Below are positions 1 through 8,169 of a stretch of 64,000 bases of DNA, piece after piece. How positions within the stretch are numbered: position 1 is the first letter of the stretch; every line of letters begins with the position of its first letter. The stretch covers positions 4,216,001 through 4,280,000 of the forward strand of contig NZ_CP031598.1 in NCBI RefSeq assembly GCF_008728195.1, given 5' to 3'. This stretch comes from Roseovarius indicus. Its GTDB lineage: Bacteria > Pseudomonadota > Alphaproteobacteria > Rhodobacterales > Rhodobacteraceae. Under the pieces are notes generated by a model, which saw nothing but the letters and a program-made list of their open reading frames with translations, ran no database searches and was not told where the DNA came from. The translations under genes were made by a program, and so were the position numbers.

Positions 1-305
1 CCGTAGCGTGCCTTGACCTCCGACACCCGCGCCGGGCTTTCCTTGCCGTGCAGCTGCAGGAAGTCGAGCGGTACGCTGGTGGTCAGAAGATCGAGCGTCG
101 CGTCATCGGCATCGACCGTCAGGCCCACCTTGCCCACGCCCACGGGCACCGAGGTCGCCATGAAGGCCGCGGCCTCGAGGTCGAGATAGCGGGGGGATTT
201 GGGAAAGAAGTTGAAGCCAAGATAGGACGCGCCCGCCACGATCGCGGCGGGAATGTCGGCGGGGTCGGTGAGCCCGCAGATCTTGACCCTGATGTCTGAC
301 GGCAT
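1..305 (-). CDS. trpF: Phosphoribosylanthranilate isomerase, 3' part missing (window edge)
   Basis: Catalyses the Amadori rearrangement of N-(5'-phosphoribosyl)anthranilate in tryptophan synthesis (cytosolic TIM barrel). The visible 101 N-terminal residues begin MPSDIRVKICGLTDP; the KICGL strand with the catalytic Cys is the family signature, followed by the GFNFFPKSPRY segment. The start at 305 is the only ATG that gives this N-terminus. The C-terminal half lies outside the window. It sits just downstream of lapA, the usual ihfB-lapA-trpF order in Rhodobacteraceae. Confidence 0.9.
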   Translation of the reverse strand, partial: MPSDIRVKICGLTDPADIPAAIVAGASYLGFNFFPKSPRYLDLEAAAFMATSVPVGVGKVGLTVDADDATLDLLTTSVPLDFLQLHGKESPARVSEVKARY

Positions 306-314
306 GCCAGCGTC

Positions 315-665
315 TTAGCTGGCTTCGTCGAGAAGTGCCAGCACTTCATCCTTGCCCTGGTGGCGTTCGCCCTTGAGGCGCTTCACCTCGGCCTTGAGCC
401 GCTCCATCTCGCGCGCCTGGCGGGCGGCGGCGGCGCGTTCGCCGGCCTCGCGGATCCATTCCCAGATGAAGCCGATGATCAGGCCGGCCAGGACGCCGCC
501 GAACATCACCAGGAACAGCGGCATGTCATAGGCCGGGTTCAGCGCGGCTAGATGGGCGATCTCGGTGGGCAGGACCTGCACCGTCACGAACTCGCGGTTG
601 GCAAGCGCAATAAGGATCAGGGCGATTGCGAAGATCGCAATCGAGGCATAGCGGATATATCGCAT
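315..665 (-). CDS. lapA: LapA-domain (DUF1049) inner-membrane protein
   Basis: A 116-residue protein with two membrane segments (about residues 6-23 and 48-68) followed by a charged cytosolic coiled coil rich in Arg, Glu and Lys. This is the layout of lipopolysaccharide assembly protein A domain proteins, which in E. coli act with LapB in controlling LPS synthesis. Its ATG shares one base with the ihfB stop codon (TGATG), so it is probably translated by coupling from ihfB. Function in this lineage is inferred only from the family. Confidence 0.8.
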   Translation of the reverse strand: MRYIRYASIAIFAIALILIALANREFVTVQVLPTEIAHLAALNPAYDMPLFLVMFGGVLAGLIIGFIWEWIREAGERAAAARQAREMERLKAEVKRLKGERHQGKDEVLALLDEAS

Positions 666-949
666 CAGGCTTTCCCGTTCAGGCGGTCGCGCAAAAGTTT
701 ACCAGTCTTGAAGAACGGTACGTGTTTTTCTTCGACATGCACGGATTCGCCGGTGCGCGGATTGCGCCCCGTGCGGGATTCGCGCTTCTTCACCGAGAAC
801 GCACCGAAGCCGCGCAGCTCGACCCGGTTGCCCTGGGCCATGGCATCGGTGATTTCGTTGAAAATTGTATTAACGATGCGCTCAACATCGCGCTGGTACA
901 AATGCGGGTTCTCGTCGGCAATCTTTTGAATCAGTTCCGATCGGATCAT
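665..949 (-). CDS. ihfB: Integration host factor subunit beta
   Basis: A 94-residue HU/IHF-type DNA-bending protein that pairs with IhfA. The N-terminus [11 protein letters not shown] and the conserved arm region [10 protein letters not shown] (beta-ribbon with the intercalating Pro) are clear. An upstream in-frame ATG at 982 would add 11 non-conserved residues; the start at 949 is preferred because it matches the family and has a GGGGAGA ribosome site upstream. It is followed by lapA with a one-base overlap. Confidence 0.95.
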   Translation of the reverse strand: MIRSELIQKIADENPHLYQRDVERIVNTIFNEITDAMAQGNRVELRGFGAFSVKKRESRTGRNPRTGESVHVEEKHVPFFKTGKLLRDRLNGKA

Positions 950-996
950 CGGCTGTCTCCCCGGTGGTCTTTGTTGGCGCACTCACATTTTCCTAA

Positions 997-1025
997 ACTA
1001 TAGATAGAAATCAGAAAAATCGGAA
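997..1025 (-). promoter_or_regulatory. Candidate ihfB promoter
   Basis: On the minus strand a -10-like TATAGT (997-1002) lies 17 bases from a weak -35-like TTCCGA (1020-1025), in an AT-rich patch about 48 bases before the ihfB start. Only the -10 matches well (5 of 6). Confidence 0.35.
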
Positions 1026-1267
1026 TAGTCTCACACGGTACCTTTTGGAGGAAATCCGCCTTTTCGCGCGGACAATGCCTCGAAATCTGGCCCGGAAACG
1101 ACATTTCGTCCGGAAGCGACATGCCGCGGCGCAGAGAAAGCCGGTCTGGAAAACCATTGATTCGGCGCGAAAATTATCCGGCGCGGCGATGCGATGTGTG
1201 GAGACGTGCGCCGGTCTCGGGCGCCGCTCACCGATTTGTACGCGGCCAGACAAACTTTTCGGCGGGC

Positions 1268-1303
1268 AAAAGAAAACGGCCCCGTCAGAACCTGACGGGG
1301 CCG
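1268..1303 (-). terminator. Rho-independent terminator of rpsA
   Basis: A perfect 12-bp stem (CGGCCCCGTCAG with CTGACGGGGCCG) and a 3-base loop, followed on the minus strand by TTTTCTTTT. It lies 28 bases past the rpsA stop codon. Confidence 0.92.
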
Positions 1304-1330
1304 CCTGACCATCTTCCTTGCGGAGACGGT

Positions 1331-3016
1331 TTACTTGTCTTCGTCGCCTTTCAGCGCGGCGCCGAGGATGTCGCCCAGCGAGGCGCCCGAGTCGGAGCTG
1401 CCATACTGTTCGACCGCTTCCTTCTCTTCGGCGATCTCGCGGGCCTTGATCGAGAGACCAAGACGGCGGGTCTTGCTGTCGATGTTGGTGACGCGCACGT
1501 CGACCTTGTCACCGACCGAGAAACGCTCGGGGCGCTGCTCGGAGCGGTCACGCGACAGGTCGGAGCGGCGGATGAAGGATTTCATGCCTTCGTATTCCAC
1601 CTCGATGCCGCCATCCTCGATCGAGGTGACCTCGACGGTGATGATCGAGCCGCGCTTCACGCCGCCCACGGCTTCGGCGAACTTGTCGCCGCCCAGGGCC
1701 TTGATCGAGAGCGAGATACGCTCTTTCTCGACGTCGACTTCAGACACAACGGCCTTGACGACATCGCCCTTGCGATAGTTCTGGATCGCGTCTTCGCCAC
1801 GCTCGTCCCAGCTGAGGTCGGAGAGGTGGACCATCCCGTCGATCTCGCCCGGCAGGCCGATGAAGAGACCGAATTCGGTGATGTTCTTGACCTCGCCCTC
1901 GACCTCGGTGCCTTCGGGGTGGGTTTCCGCGAAGACTTCCCAGGGGTTGCGCATGGTCTGCTTGAGGCCGAGCGACACACGGCGTTTCGCCTGGTCGATC
2001 TCGAGCACCATGACCTCGACCTCTTGCGAGGTGGAGACGATCTTGCCGGGATGCACGTTCTTCTTGGTCCAGGACATTTCCGAGACGTGCACCAGACCTT
2101 CGACACCCGGCTCCAGCTCGACGAACGCGCCGTAGTCGGTGATGTTGGTCACGCGGCCGGTGTGAACCGATTCCAGCGGGTACTTGGCCGCCACCATATC
2201 CCACGGATCTTCCTGCAACTGCTTCATGCCGAGGCTGATACGGTGGGTTTCCTTGTTGATCTTGATGACCTGGACCTTGACGGTCTCGCCGATCGACAGG
2301 ATCTCGGAGGGGTGGTTGACGCGGCGCCAGGCCATGTCGGTGACGTGCAGCAGGCCGTCGACACCGCCGAGATCGACGAAGGCGCCATATTCGGTGATGT
2401 TCTTGACCACGCCGTCGACCGCATCGCCTTCGGACAGCTTGCCGATGACCTCGGCGCGCTGTTCGGCGCGGCTTTCTTCGAGGATGGCGCGGCGCGAGAC
2501 AACGATGTTGCCGCGGCGGCGATCCATTTTCAGGATCTGGAAGGGCTGCTTGAGGCCCATCAGCGGGCCGGCGTCGCGCACGGGGCGAACGTCAACTTGC
2601 GAACCGGGCAGGAAGGCCACGGCGCCGCCGAGGTCGACGGTGAAGCCACCTTTGACACGGCCGAAGATCGCGCCTTCGACACGGGCGTCGTCGGCATAGG
2701 CTTTTTCCAGACGGTCCCAGGCTTCCTCGCGGCGGGCCATCTCGCGGCTGACGACCGCTTCACCGCGGGCGTTCTCGGCCGCGCGCAGATAGACCTCGAC
2801 CTCGTCGCCGACGGAGATGTCGGGCGCTTCACCGGGATTTGCGAATTCTTTCAGGTCAACGCGGCCTTCCATCTTGTAGCCGACGTCGACGATGGCCTGG
2901 CCCGCTTCAATCGCGATGACCTTGCCTTTGACGACAGAGCCCTCTTCGGGGGTGTCCATTTCGAAGCTTTCGTTGAGGAGGGCTTCGAATTCCTCCATCG
3001 ATGCGTTTTGAGCCAT
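1331..3016 (-). CDS. rpsA: 30S ribosomal protein S1
   Basis: A 561-residue protein with six tandem S1 (OB-fold) RNA-binding domains; repeated ITEYGAFVDLGG-type and LVHVSEMSW-type motifs recur through the protein. The first two domains anchor S1 to the ribosome and the rest bind mRNA, allowing initiation on structured leaders. The length is normal for alphaproteobacterial S1. Its neighbours cmk (upstream) and ihfB (downstream) are the classical cmk-rpsA-ihfB arrangement. It has its own promoter candidate and a strong terminator. The 170-base leader before it could carry autoregulatory structure, as known for S1 in E. coli. Confidence 0.97.
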   Translation of the reverse strand: MAQNASMEEFEALLNESFEMDTPEEGSVVKGKVIAIEAGQAIVDVGYKMEGRVDLKEFANPGEAPDISVGDEVEVYLRAAENARGEAVVSREMARREEAWDRLEKAYADDARVEGAIFGRVKGGFTVDLGGAVAFLPGSQVDVRPVRDAGPLMGLKQPFQILKMDRRRGNIVVSRRAILEESRAEQRAEVIGKLSEGDAVDGVVKNITEYGAFVDLGGVDGLLHVTDMAWRRVNHPSEILSIGETVKVQVIKINKETHRISLGMKQLQEDPWDMVAAKYPLESVHTGRVTNITDYGAFVELEPGVEGLVHVSEMSWTKKNVHPGKIVSTSQEVEVMVLEIDQAKRRVSLGLKQTMRNPWEVFAETHPEGTEVEGEVKNITEFGLFIGLPGEIDGMVHLSDLSWDERGEDAIQNYRKGDVVKAVVSEVDVEKERISLSIKALGGDKFAEAVGGVKRGSIITVEVTSIEDGGIEVEYEGMKSFIRRSDLSRDRSEQRPERFSVGDKVDVRVTNIDSKTRRLGLSIKAREIAEEKEAVEQYGSSDSGASLGDILGAALKGDEDK

Positions 3017-3187
3017 GTGGCGTTCGGTTCCTTTACGTCGTTCGATTTTTCCGGCCGCGCGGTTGTCTCCGCCGGTCTTGGGTGGGTTCGTTGGTCAGCG
3101 GACTGCAAACGAAAGAGGGCCGGAGTGTCCGACCCTGCTCGACCTCTTTTTTCATTTGCGGCGTTGCCCGCCTTGTCGACACCGCGC

Positions 3188-3216
3188 TCTATAGAGCCGG
3201 TGGCGCAGGGAATCAA
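3188..3216 (-). promoter_or_regulatory. Candidate rpsA promoter overlapped by a 12-bp palindrome
   Basis: On the minus strand a TTGATT (-35, 3211-3216) and a TATAGA (-10, 3188-3193) are separated by exactly 17 bases. The -10 is embedded in the perfect palindrome GCTCTATAGAGC (3186-3197). The predicted start leaves a leader of about 165 bases before rpsA. Confidence 0.55.
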
Positions 3217-3275
3217 GGCCTAACGCTCCGCGCGGGCGCGCGGGCGGGCATGAGCCGACAGGCGCGAAGGGCCAA

Positions 3276-3884
3276 TCAGGTTAAGGTTTCGTTAATGATG
3301 GTGATCGCCGCGGCGACGGCGGCGTCGATATCCATGGTCGAGGTGTCGAGCGTCACCGCGTCGTCGGCCGGCTTCAGTGGCGCCGCGGCGCGGGCGCTGT
3401 CGCGGGCATCGCGCGAACGCAGGTCGGCCAGCACCTCGTCATAGTCAGTATCGTGGCCGGACCCGAGCAATTCCTTAAGGCGCCGTTCCGCGCGCACGTC
3501 GTCGGTGGCGGTGACGAAGAGCTTCACGTCGGCGTCGGGGCAGATCACCGTGCCGATGTCGCGCCCGTCGAGCACCGCGCCGCCGTCGCGCCGGGCGAAG
3601 GCGCGCTGGAAATCCACCAGAGCCTTGCGGACTTCCGGAATGGCAGCCACGCGGCTGGCCGCCTGGGCCACGTCGGGGGTGCGCAGGTCGCCGGCCTCGA
3701 GATCGGCGGCGAGCAGCTGTTCGGCCGCCGTCACCGGGTCGGTGCCGTCCAGCGTGCGCCGGCCCGTGGCGCGGTAGAGCAGCCCGGTGTCGAGATGCGC
3801 AAACCCGAAATGCGCCGCCACCGCCTTGGAGATCGTGCCCTTGCCGGCCGCTGCCGGCCCGTCGATTGCCACCGTGAATGCCAT
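3276..3884 (-). CDS. cmk: Cytidylate kinase
   Basis: Phosphorylates CMP and dCMP with ATP in pyrimidine nucleotide salvage. The 202-residue protein opens with the P-loop [10 protein letters not shown] at residues 8-17. The DTGLLYRA substrate segment and [13 protein letters not shown] motif (about residue 107) are those of bacterial CMP kinases, and the C-terminal RDARDSAR lid is present. The length is near the lower end of the family. It lies upstream of rpsA on the same strand, the conserved order in proteobacteria. Confidence 0.95.
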   Translation of the reverse strand: MAFTVAIDGPAAAGKGTISKAVAAHFGFAHLDTGLLYRATGRRTLDGTDPVTAAEQLLAADLEAGDLRTPDVAQAASRVAAIPEVRKALVDFQRAFARRDGGAVLDGRDIGTVICPDADVKLFVTATDDVRAERRLKELLGSGHDTDYDEVLADLRSRDARDSARAAAPLKPADDAVTLDTSTMDIDAAVAAAITIINETLT

Positions 3885-3985
3885 TGCCCTGCCTCTCGTC
3901 TGAGGATCAAACTCCTAGAAGATCATGCGCCGGGCCTCAAGCCTTAGGATCGGGCCCGGTTAGGACAGGTGTAGTCGGAAAGTGC

Positions 3986-4059
3986 TGGAGCGGGTAACGG
4001 GAATCGAACCCGTAACTTAAGCTTGGGAAGCTCGCGTGATACCTTTTCACCATACCCGC
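3986..4059 (-). tRNA. tRNA-Gly (anticodon CCC)
   Basis: A 74-base cloverleaf with the 3' CCA encoded (3986-3988). The acceptor stem GCGGGTA/TACCCGC is perfect, the T arm has a 5-bp stem and a TTCGATT loop, and the anticodon loop TTCCCAA places CCC at 4025-4027. The anticodon stem has one terminal mismatch and one G-T pair. Confidence 0.95.
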
Positions 4060-4123
4060 TTTGCAGAGTTGGTAGGTATGAAATCGCCGGGGTGCGGTCA
4101 AGGGAAATTCGGCGGGAGCGCCG

Positions 4124-4921
4124 CTAATCCGGCGGCGGCGCCAGCGCCCGGATTTCGCCTCCGTATATGCGTTCTAAGCCGATCGGTTTGACCTGTGCGG
4201 GCGGATCATACGGGTCGGCGAAGGCGAAGATGAAGAAGATCACCAGCCCGGTATAGAGCGAGAAGATCGATATCAGGAAAAGGTTCTGCGGCTTGGGCGC
4301 ATAGGTGTAGAAGGCGGCCGACGTCAGCGCGACACCGGCGACCGCGGCAATGAGGAAGAGGGTGTGAACGCCTGCGAGCCCGGCATTCTCGCGCTGGCGG
4401 CGCAGGCCCGAGAGCTCGCGGACCTGGCTGACCATCAGGTCTTTCAGGACGTCCTGCCGGTCGTTAGCGGGCTCGAGCGAGAGGATGCCGGAATACGCGG
4501 CCTCCCACGCGGCCCAGGCGGTTTCCGACAGGGCCTTTTCAGAGGCGAGAGACGGCCATTCCTCGTAGAGCACCGCGCGGGTGTATTCGGCCACGTGGGT
4601 GCGGATGTCGAGCGTGCCCTCGTCATCATAGCGGCGCAGGTCATAGAACGTGTCGCCGACCAGCACCGCTTCGCGCGAGGCGGCGGTGGAGATGTCGCGG
4701 ACGTTGACGATTTCCTGTGCGAAAACAAGGGCGAGGATCAGGGCGTGCAACGCGCTGACGCGGACGACGATGGAATTGGCGAGATCGGTCTCGCCCCGGT
4801 CGCGGCGGAGGGAGAAGACGGCCCGGGTCAGGAAATACGAGGCCAGCGACAGGGCAATGGTGACCACCACGAAGGCCAGCGCCCCGAGCCCCGTCGAGAC
4901 TTTCAGCAGTGTTTCGATCAA
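4124..4921 (-). CDS. Integral membrane protein, DUF4239/bestrophin-like
   Basis: A 265-residue protein with two N-terminal membrane helices (about 12-35 and 53-72), a soluble central region of about 110 residues with the segment DTFYDLRRYDDEG, and two C-terminal helices (about 195-240). The two-plus-two layout with a helical soluble middle resembles DUF4239 proteins, but I see no diagnostic motif, so the family is tentative. It stands alone between the tRNA and the ferredoxin/ASKHA gene. Its upstream region carries three 11-bp direct repeats. Confidence 0.6.
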   Translation of the reverse strand: MIETLLKVSTGLGALAFVVVTIALSLASYFLTRAVFSLRRDRGETDLANSIVVRVSALHALILALVFAQEIVNVRDISTAASREAVLVGDTFYDLRRYDDEGTLDIRTHVAEYTRAVLYEEWPSLASEKALSETAWAAWEAAYSGILSLEPANDRQDVLKDLMVSQVRELSGLRRQRENAGLAGVHTLFLIAAVAGVALTSAAFYTYAPKPQNLFLISIFSLYTGLVIFFIFAFADPYDPPAQVKPIGLERIYGGEIRALAPPPD

Positions 4922-5061
4922 GGCCCCCTCCCCGGTTCATCACCCGTCCCGCCCGCCATCTTCGGGGGCTCAGGGGGCAAGTCAAGCGCCATGACAGCGG
5001 CAGAAGCGCGCGACTCACCCTCAAGTCCCTGATTAACGGCGAAAAACCGGGGTCGGCATCG

Positions 5062-5092
5062 CGTCGGTATAACGTCGGTATTACGTCGGTAT
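5062..5092. repeat. Three direct repeats of CGTCGGTAT at 11-bp period
   Basis: CGTCGGTAT occurs at 5062-5070, 5073-5081 and 5084-5092, each separated by two bases, so the sites fall on one face of the helix. They lie 141-171 bases upstream of the membrane protein gene that starts at 4921 and just beyond the 3' end of the ASKHA gene. This could be a regulator-binding array or a simple tandem repeat. Confidence 0.7.
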
Positions 5093-5145
5093 TTTTTCCC
5101 GAAACGGGCAGGTTAAGGCACCGGGCGGGGCTGTTGCAGGGGGGG

Positions 5146-7191
5146 TTACCCCCGCCGACGCCGCCGCCGGCCTTCGCCGCCGCTGTCGCCGCCGCCGAGG
5201 TTGAAGCTGACCTGCGGCAGGGGGGCGATTTTCTTCAGCTCGGGGAACGGGTCGGTCTTGTGGGGGATGGCGTTGGCCGCGACGAAGTGATCCTGGAACT
5301 TGGGTTCGATGGCGGTTTCGACCTTGGTGATCTGGCGGACGGTCTGTTCGATCTCGGCCCGGGCGCCGATATTGCAGAGCGCGATGCGGGCGCCGGTGCC
5401 GGCGGCGTTGCCGGCGGAGGTGACCTTGTCGAGCGGCACGTCGGGGATCATGCCGAGCACCATGGCGTGTTTCGGCGAGATATGCGCCCCGAAGGCCCCG
5501 GCGAGCACGACGCGGTCGACCTTGTCGACGCCGCGCTGATCCATGAGAAGCCGCGCGCCGGCGTAAAGCGCCGACTTGGCCAGCTGGATGGCGCGGATGT
5601 CTCCTTGCGTGACGGTGATGCGCGGGCCGCCCTCGGCGGTGGCGTCGTGGATGAGGTAGGAATGGGTGCGCCCCTCGGGGATGCAGCGCGGGGTGCCGGT
5701 CATCTCGGCCGAGCCGATGAGGCCCGACTCGTCCATCAGCCCGGCCATGCGCAGTTCCGCCACCGCCTCGATGATGCCCGAGCCGCAGATGCCGGTGATG
5801 CCGGTGACGGCGGTTTCCTCGGCGAAGCCGTCCTCATCCGACCACTTGTCGCAGCCGATGACGCGGAAGCGGGGTTCCTTGGTTTCGGGGTCGATGCGGA
5901 TCGCCTCGATCGCGCCCGGCGCGGCGCGCTGGCCGGAGGAGATCTGTGCGCCCTCGAAGGCCGGGCCCGTGGGCGAGGAGCAGGCCAGCACGCGGGAGCG
6001 GTCGCCCAGCAGGATCTCGGCATTGGTGCCCACGTCGACGATGAGGGCGAGGTCTTCGGACTTGCCGGGCTCTTCCGACAGCGCCACGGCGGCACAGTCG
6101 GCCCCCACGTGGCCCGCGATGCAGGGCAGGATGTAGGTGCGGGCGCGGGGGTTGATGGCGGTCAGGTCGAGATCGCGCGCCTCGAGCGTCATGCTGTCGG
6201 AGGTTGCGAGCGCGAAGGGCGCCTGCCCCAGCTCGACCGGGTCGATACCGAGGAGCAGGTGGTGCATGACCGGGTTGCAGACGAAGACGGTTTCGAAAAT
6301 GAGGTGCGGCTCGATCTCGGCTTCCTTGGCAATCTCGCCGGCGAGCGTGTTGATGGCGTCGCGCACCGCCTTGGTCATTTCCTTGTCGCCGCCGGGGTTC
6401 ATCATGGAATAGCTGACCCGGCTCATCAGGTCTTCGCCGAAGCGGATCTGGGGGTTCATGATGCCGGAGGAGGCCTTGACCTCGCCCGTGACCAGATCGG
6501 TCAGGTGGGCGGCGATTGTGGTGGAGCCCAGGTCGATGGCGAGGCCGTAGAGGCCGGATTCGTGCAGGCCGGGCCAGATGTCGAGCACGCGGGCGACATC
6601 ATCCTGGTGGGATTTGTGCAGAGCCACGGTGACCTGGAACTTGCCCTTGCGCAGCACGGGCTGGAGTTTCGACAGCAGGGTGACATCGGCGCGGATCGCC
6701 TCGATCCCCCATTCGCGCTTGAGGGAGCGGGCGAGGCGTTCGAGATCGCCGGTGGGTTCGTGCATGTCGGGCTCGTCCACGTCGACGAGGTAGAGCTTGG
6801 TGGCCGGGTCCATCTCGATCACGCGGGCCGAGGCGGCCTTGCGCACGACCTGTTTGTGCACCTGGCTTTCGGGCGGCACGTCGATCACCACGTCGCGCAG
6901 GATCTGGGCCTGGCAGCCGAGGCGGCGGCCGGGTTTCAAGCCCCGCTTCTGGTCATAGCGTTCCTCGACCTTGTTCCATTCCGAGAGCGCGTCGTCGGCC
7001 ACGGTGATGCCGTGCTTGGAGAACTCGCCATAGCCCGGCGTGATCTGGCATTTCGAGCAGATGCCGCGGCCGCCGCAGACCGAGTCGAGATCGACCCCCA
7101 GCTGCCGGGCGGCGGTCAGGACCGGGGTGCCCACGGGGAACCGGCCACGCTTGCCGGAGGGGGTGAAGACGACGAGGGGATCGGTGGTCAT
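5146..7191 (-). CDS. Ferredoxin/ASKHA-domain protein, RamA-like corrinoid reductive activator family
   Basis: A 681-residue protein. Residues about 1-90 form a 2Fe-2S ferredoxin domain with the cluster motif CGGRGICSKC near residue 34 and a later Cys in LGCQAQI. The rest is the DUF4445/ASKHA ATPase region with phosphate-binding segments GLAIDLGSTTIAAHL, DVGTNAEILLG and VLAGAFGAHI. Relatives reductively reactivate oxidised Co(II) corrinoid in methyltransferase systems using ATP. No corrinoid protein or methyltransferase gene is next to it here. The start at 7191 is preferred over 7266 because MTTDPLVVFTPSGKRG begins the ferredoxin fold. The C-terminus is an unusual Gly/Arg-rich tail. Confidence 0.85.
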   Translation of the reverse strand: MTTDPLVVFTPSGKRGRFPVGTPVLTAARQLGVDLDSVCGGRGICSKCQITPGYGEFSKHGITVADDALSEWNKVEERYDQKRGLKPGRRLGCQAQILRDVVIDVPPESQVHKQVVRKAASARVIEMDPATKLYLVDVDEPDMHEPTGDLERLARSLKREWGIEAIRADVTLLSKLQPVLRKGKFQVTVALHKSHQDDVARVLDIWPGLHESGLYGLAIDLGSTTIAAHLTDLVTGEVKASSGIMNPQIRFGEDLMSRVSYSMMNPGGDKEMTKAVRDAINTLAGEIAKEAEIEPHLIFETVFVCNPVMHHLLLGIDPVELGQAPFALATSDSMTLEARDLDLTAINPRARTYILPCIAGHVGADCAAVALSEEPGKSEDLALIVDVGTNAEILLGDRSRVLACSSPTGPAFEGAQISSGQRAAPGAIEAIRIDPETKEPRFRVIGCDKWSDEDGFAEETAVTGITGICGSGIIEAVAELRMAGLMDESGLIGSAEMTGTPRCIPEGRTHSYLIHDATAEGGPRITVTQGDIRAIQLAKSALYAGARLLMDQRGVDKVDRVVLAGAFGAHISPKHAMVLGMIPDVPLDKVTSAGNAAGTGARIALCNIGARAEIEQTVRQITKVETAIEPKFQDHFVAANAIPHKTDPFPELKKIAPLPQVSFNLGGGDSGGEGRRRRRRG

Positions 7192-7330
7192 TGCGGTGCG
7201 GACCTTCGGCCAAAGGTGACTTTGTGGCGCACCATAGACGCTTCGTTTTCCGAGGGAAGGCTGCAACCGGCAGAATCTTGTCCGCAGGCGTCATGGATGT
7301 GGATATGGGGTCTGGGGGGCCCTGCCCCCA

Positions 7331-7387
7331 ACGTTGAAATCCTTCGGGATTTCAACGTCTCCCCCGGGATATTTCGGGCCAGAAGAA
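7331..7387 (+). repeat. Dispersed 3'-end repeat, copy A, with UUCG hairpin
   Basis: A perfect 12-bp hairpin (ACGTTGAAATCC, loop TTCG, GGATTTCAACGT; 7331-7358) is followed by the shared motif CCCCCGGGATATTTCGG plus GCCAGAAGAA (7361-7387). It lies just past the 3' end of the unknown gene at 7407 and upstream of the ASKHA gene. Related copies occur at 29394, 29444, 44481, 54640 and 63903. Confidence 0.8.
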
Positions 7388-7406
7388 GTGTTGGGGGGGC
7401 TCGGGG

Positions 7407-8036
7407 TCAGGCGTTGATGACGTTTTCGAGTTTGAAGGTATAGGGTTTCGCGTCCGGGCCGGTGCCGCCGCCCTGCCAGACGATATCGGCGCTGAGGATG
7501 CCGAGCAGCATGATGCGGGTCGGGATTTCGTCAAGCTCCGCGCCCGAGAGCGTCGTGCCTTCGGTTACGTTGCGGATCACGCCGATGCGGAATTCGGGCT
7601 TCATCGAAAAGGCGCCGTCCTGTCCGGGGGCGAGGTTGGTGACGGTCGAGGTCAGCAGCCCGTCGCGGAAGAGGTTGGCGGTGACCGCGCCCTTGGGCAG
7701 CTTGTTGCGCAGCACGATTTCCTTTTCGGATTTCGCCGGCGTGCCGGAGAGCTGCAGCTCGTCGCCCGAGGCGGCCTGGACCATGTCGAAGGCCTGACCT
7801 TCCATCGCGGTCTGCTGCGGGGTGTCGTTGCCCCAGCTGTCCTGGGCGCCGATCGTGAATGCCAGCGGGAAGGTGAAGGGGTGGGTGTCGCCGCGCCCGA
7901 GATTTTGGATCACGCGCCAGGCCAGGGGGGTGGCCTCGTAGCCGGGGGCGAAGTTTTCCGTGACGAGCACGACGTTGGCGTCATCCTCTTCCTCGGACTG
8001 GTTGACCAGGGTCAGCTGGATGGAGCTGGGTGCCAT
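7407..8036 (-). CDS. Unknown 209-residue soluble protein
   Basis: I cannot assign a function. The protein begins MAPSSIQLTLVNQSEEED and looks beta-rich with no signal peptide or membrane segment. Recognisable segments are WRVIQNLGRGDTHPFTFPL near residue 40 and GILSADIVWQGGG near the C-terminus. I have a vague memory of a scattered bacterial family of this layout, sometimes mislabelled as a ring-opening dioxygenase, but nothing here supports catalysis. An in-frame ATG at 8102 exists, but the 8036 start gives a cleaner N-terminus. It is transcribed alone on the minus strand and followed by repeat copy A. Confidence 0.65.
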   Translation of the reverse strand: MAPSSIQLTLVNQSEEEDDANVVLVTENFAPGYEATPLAWRVIQNLGRGDTHPFTFPLAFTIGAQDSWGNDTPQQTAMEGQAFDMVQAASGDELQLSGTPAKSEKEIVLRNKLPKGAVTANLFRDGLLTSTVTNLAPGQDGAFSMKPEFRIGVIRNVTEGTTLSGAELDEIPTRIMLLGILSADIVWQGGGTGPDAKPYTFKLENVINA

Positions 8037-8169
8037 TGGGGGTGCCTCGCGATACAATCTATGGTCGAAATTTTTCAGGTATTTCAATTTTGAGTATGGC
8101 ACGGCTCGAGGGGCCTGTCCACGCGGGTGGCAGGCTGGCGCGTTTGGCTCGGGGGTGGGCCGGGCTGGC

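Larger units (their letters stand above)
950..1330. other. Intergenic region between rpsA and ihfB
   Basis: A 381-base gap. It holds the rpsA terminator at the right end and the candidate ihfB promoter at the left end. The middle (about 1030-1260) has open frames on both strands, but none has family resemblance or a ribosome site, so I see no gene there. Confidence 0.6.

Noticed and set aside
1121..3223. Long plus-strand open frame of about 700 codons across rpsA
   Set aside because: It is the mirror frame of rpsA, kept open by GC-rich codon bias. The minus strand encodes six S1 domains with family motifs and has a terminator and promoter.
3280..3295. Perfect TTAA-N7-TTAA (CtrA-like) near the end of cmk
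   Set aside because: It lies fully inside the cmk coding region, where it encodes the conserved C-terminal residues NETLT; coincidence is more likely than regulation.
4909..7443. Long plus-strand open frame opposite the ASKHA gene
   Set aside because: Its translation is a run of Gly/Ala/Asp/His typical of antisense frames at high GC; the minus strand has the ferredoxin and ASKHA motifs.
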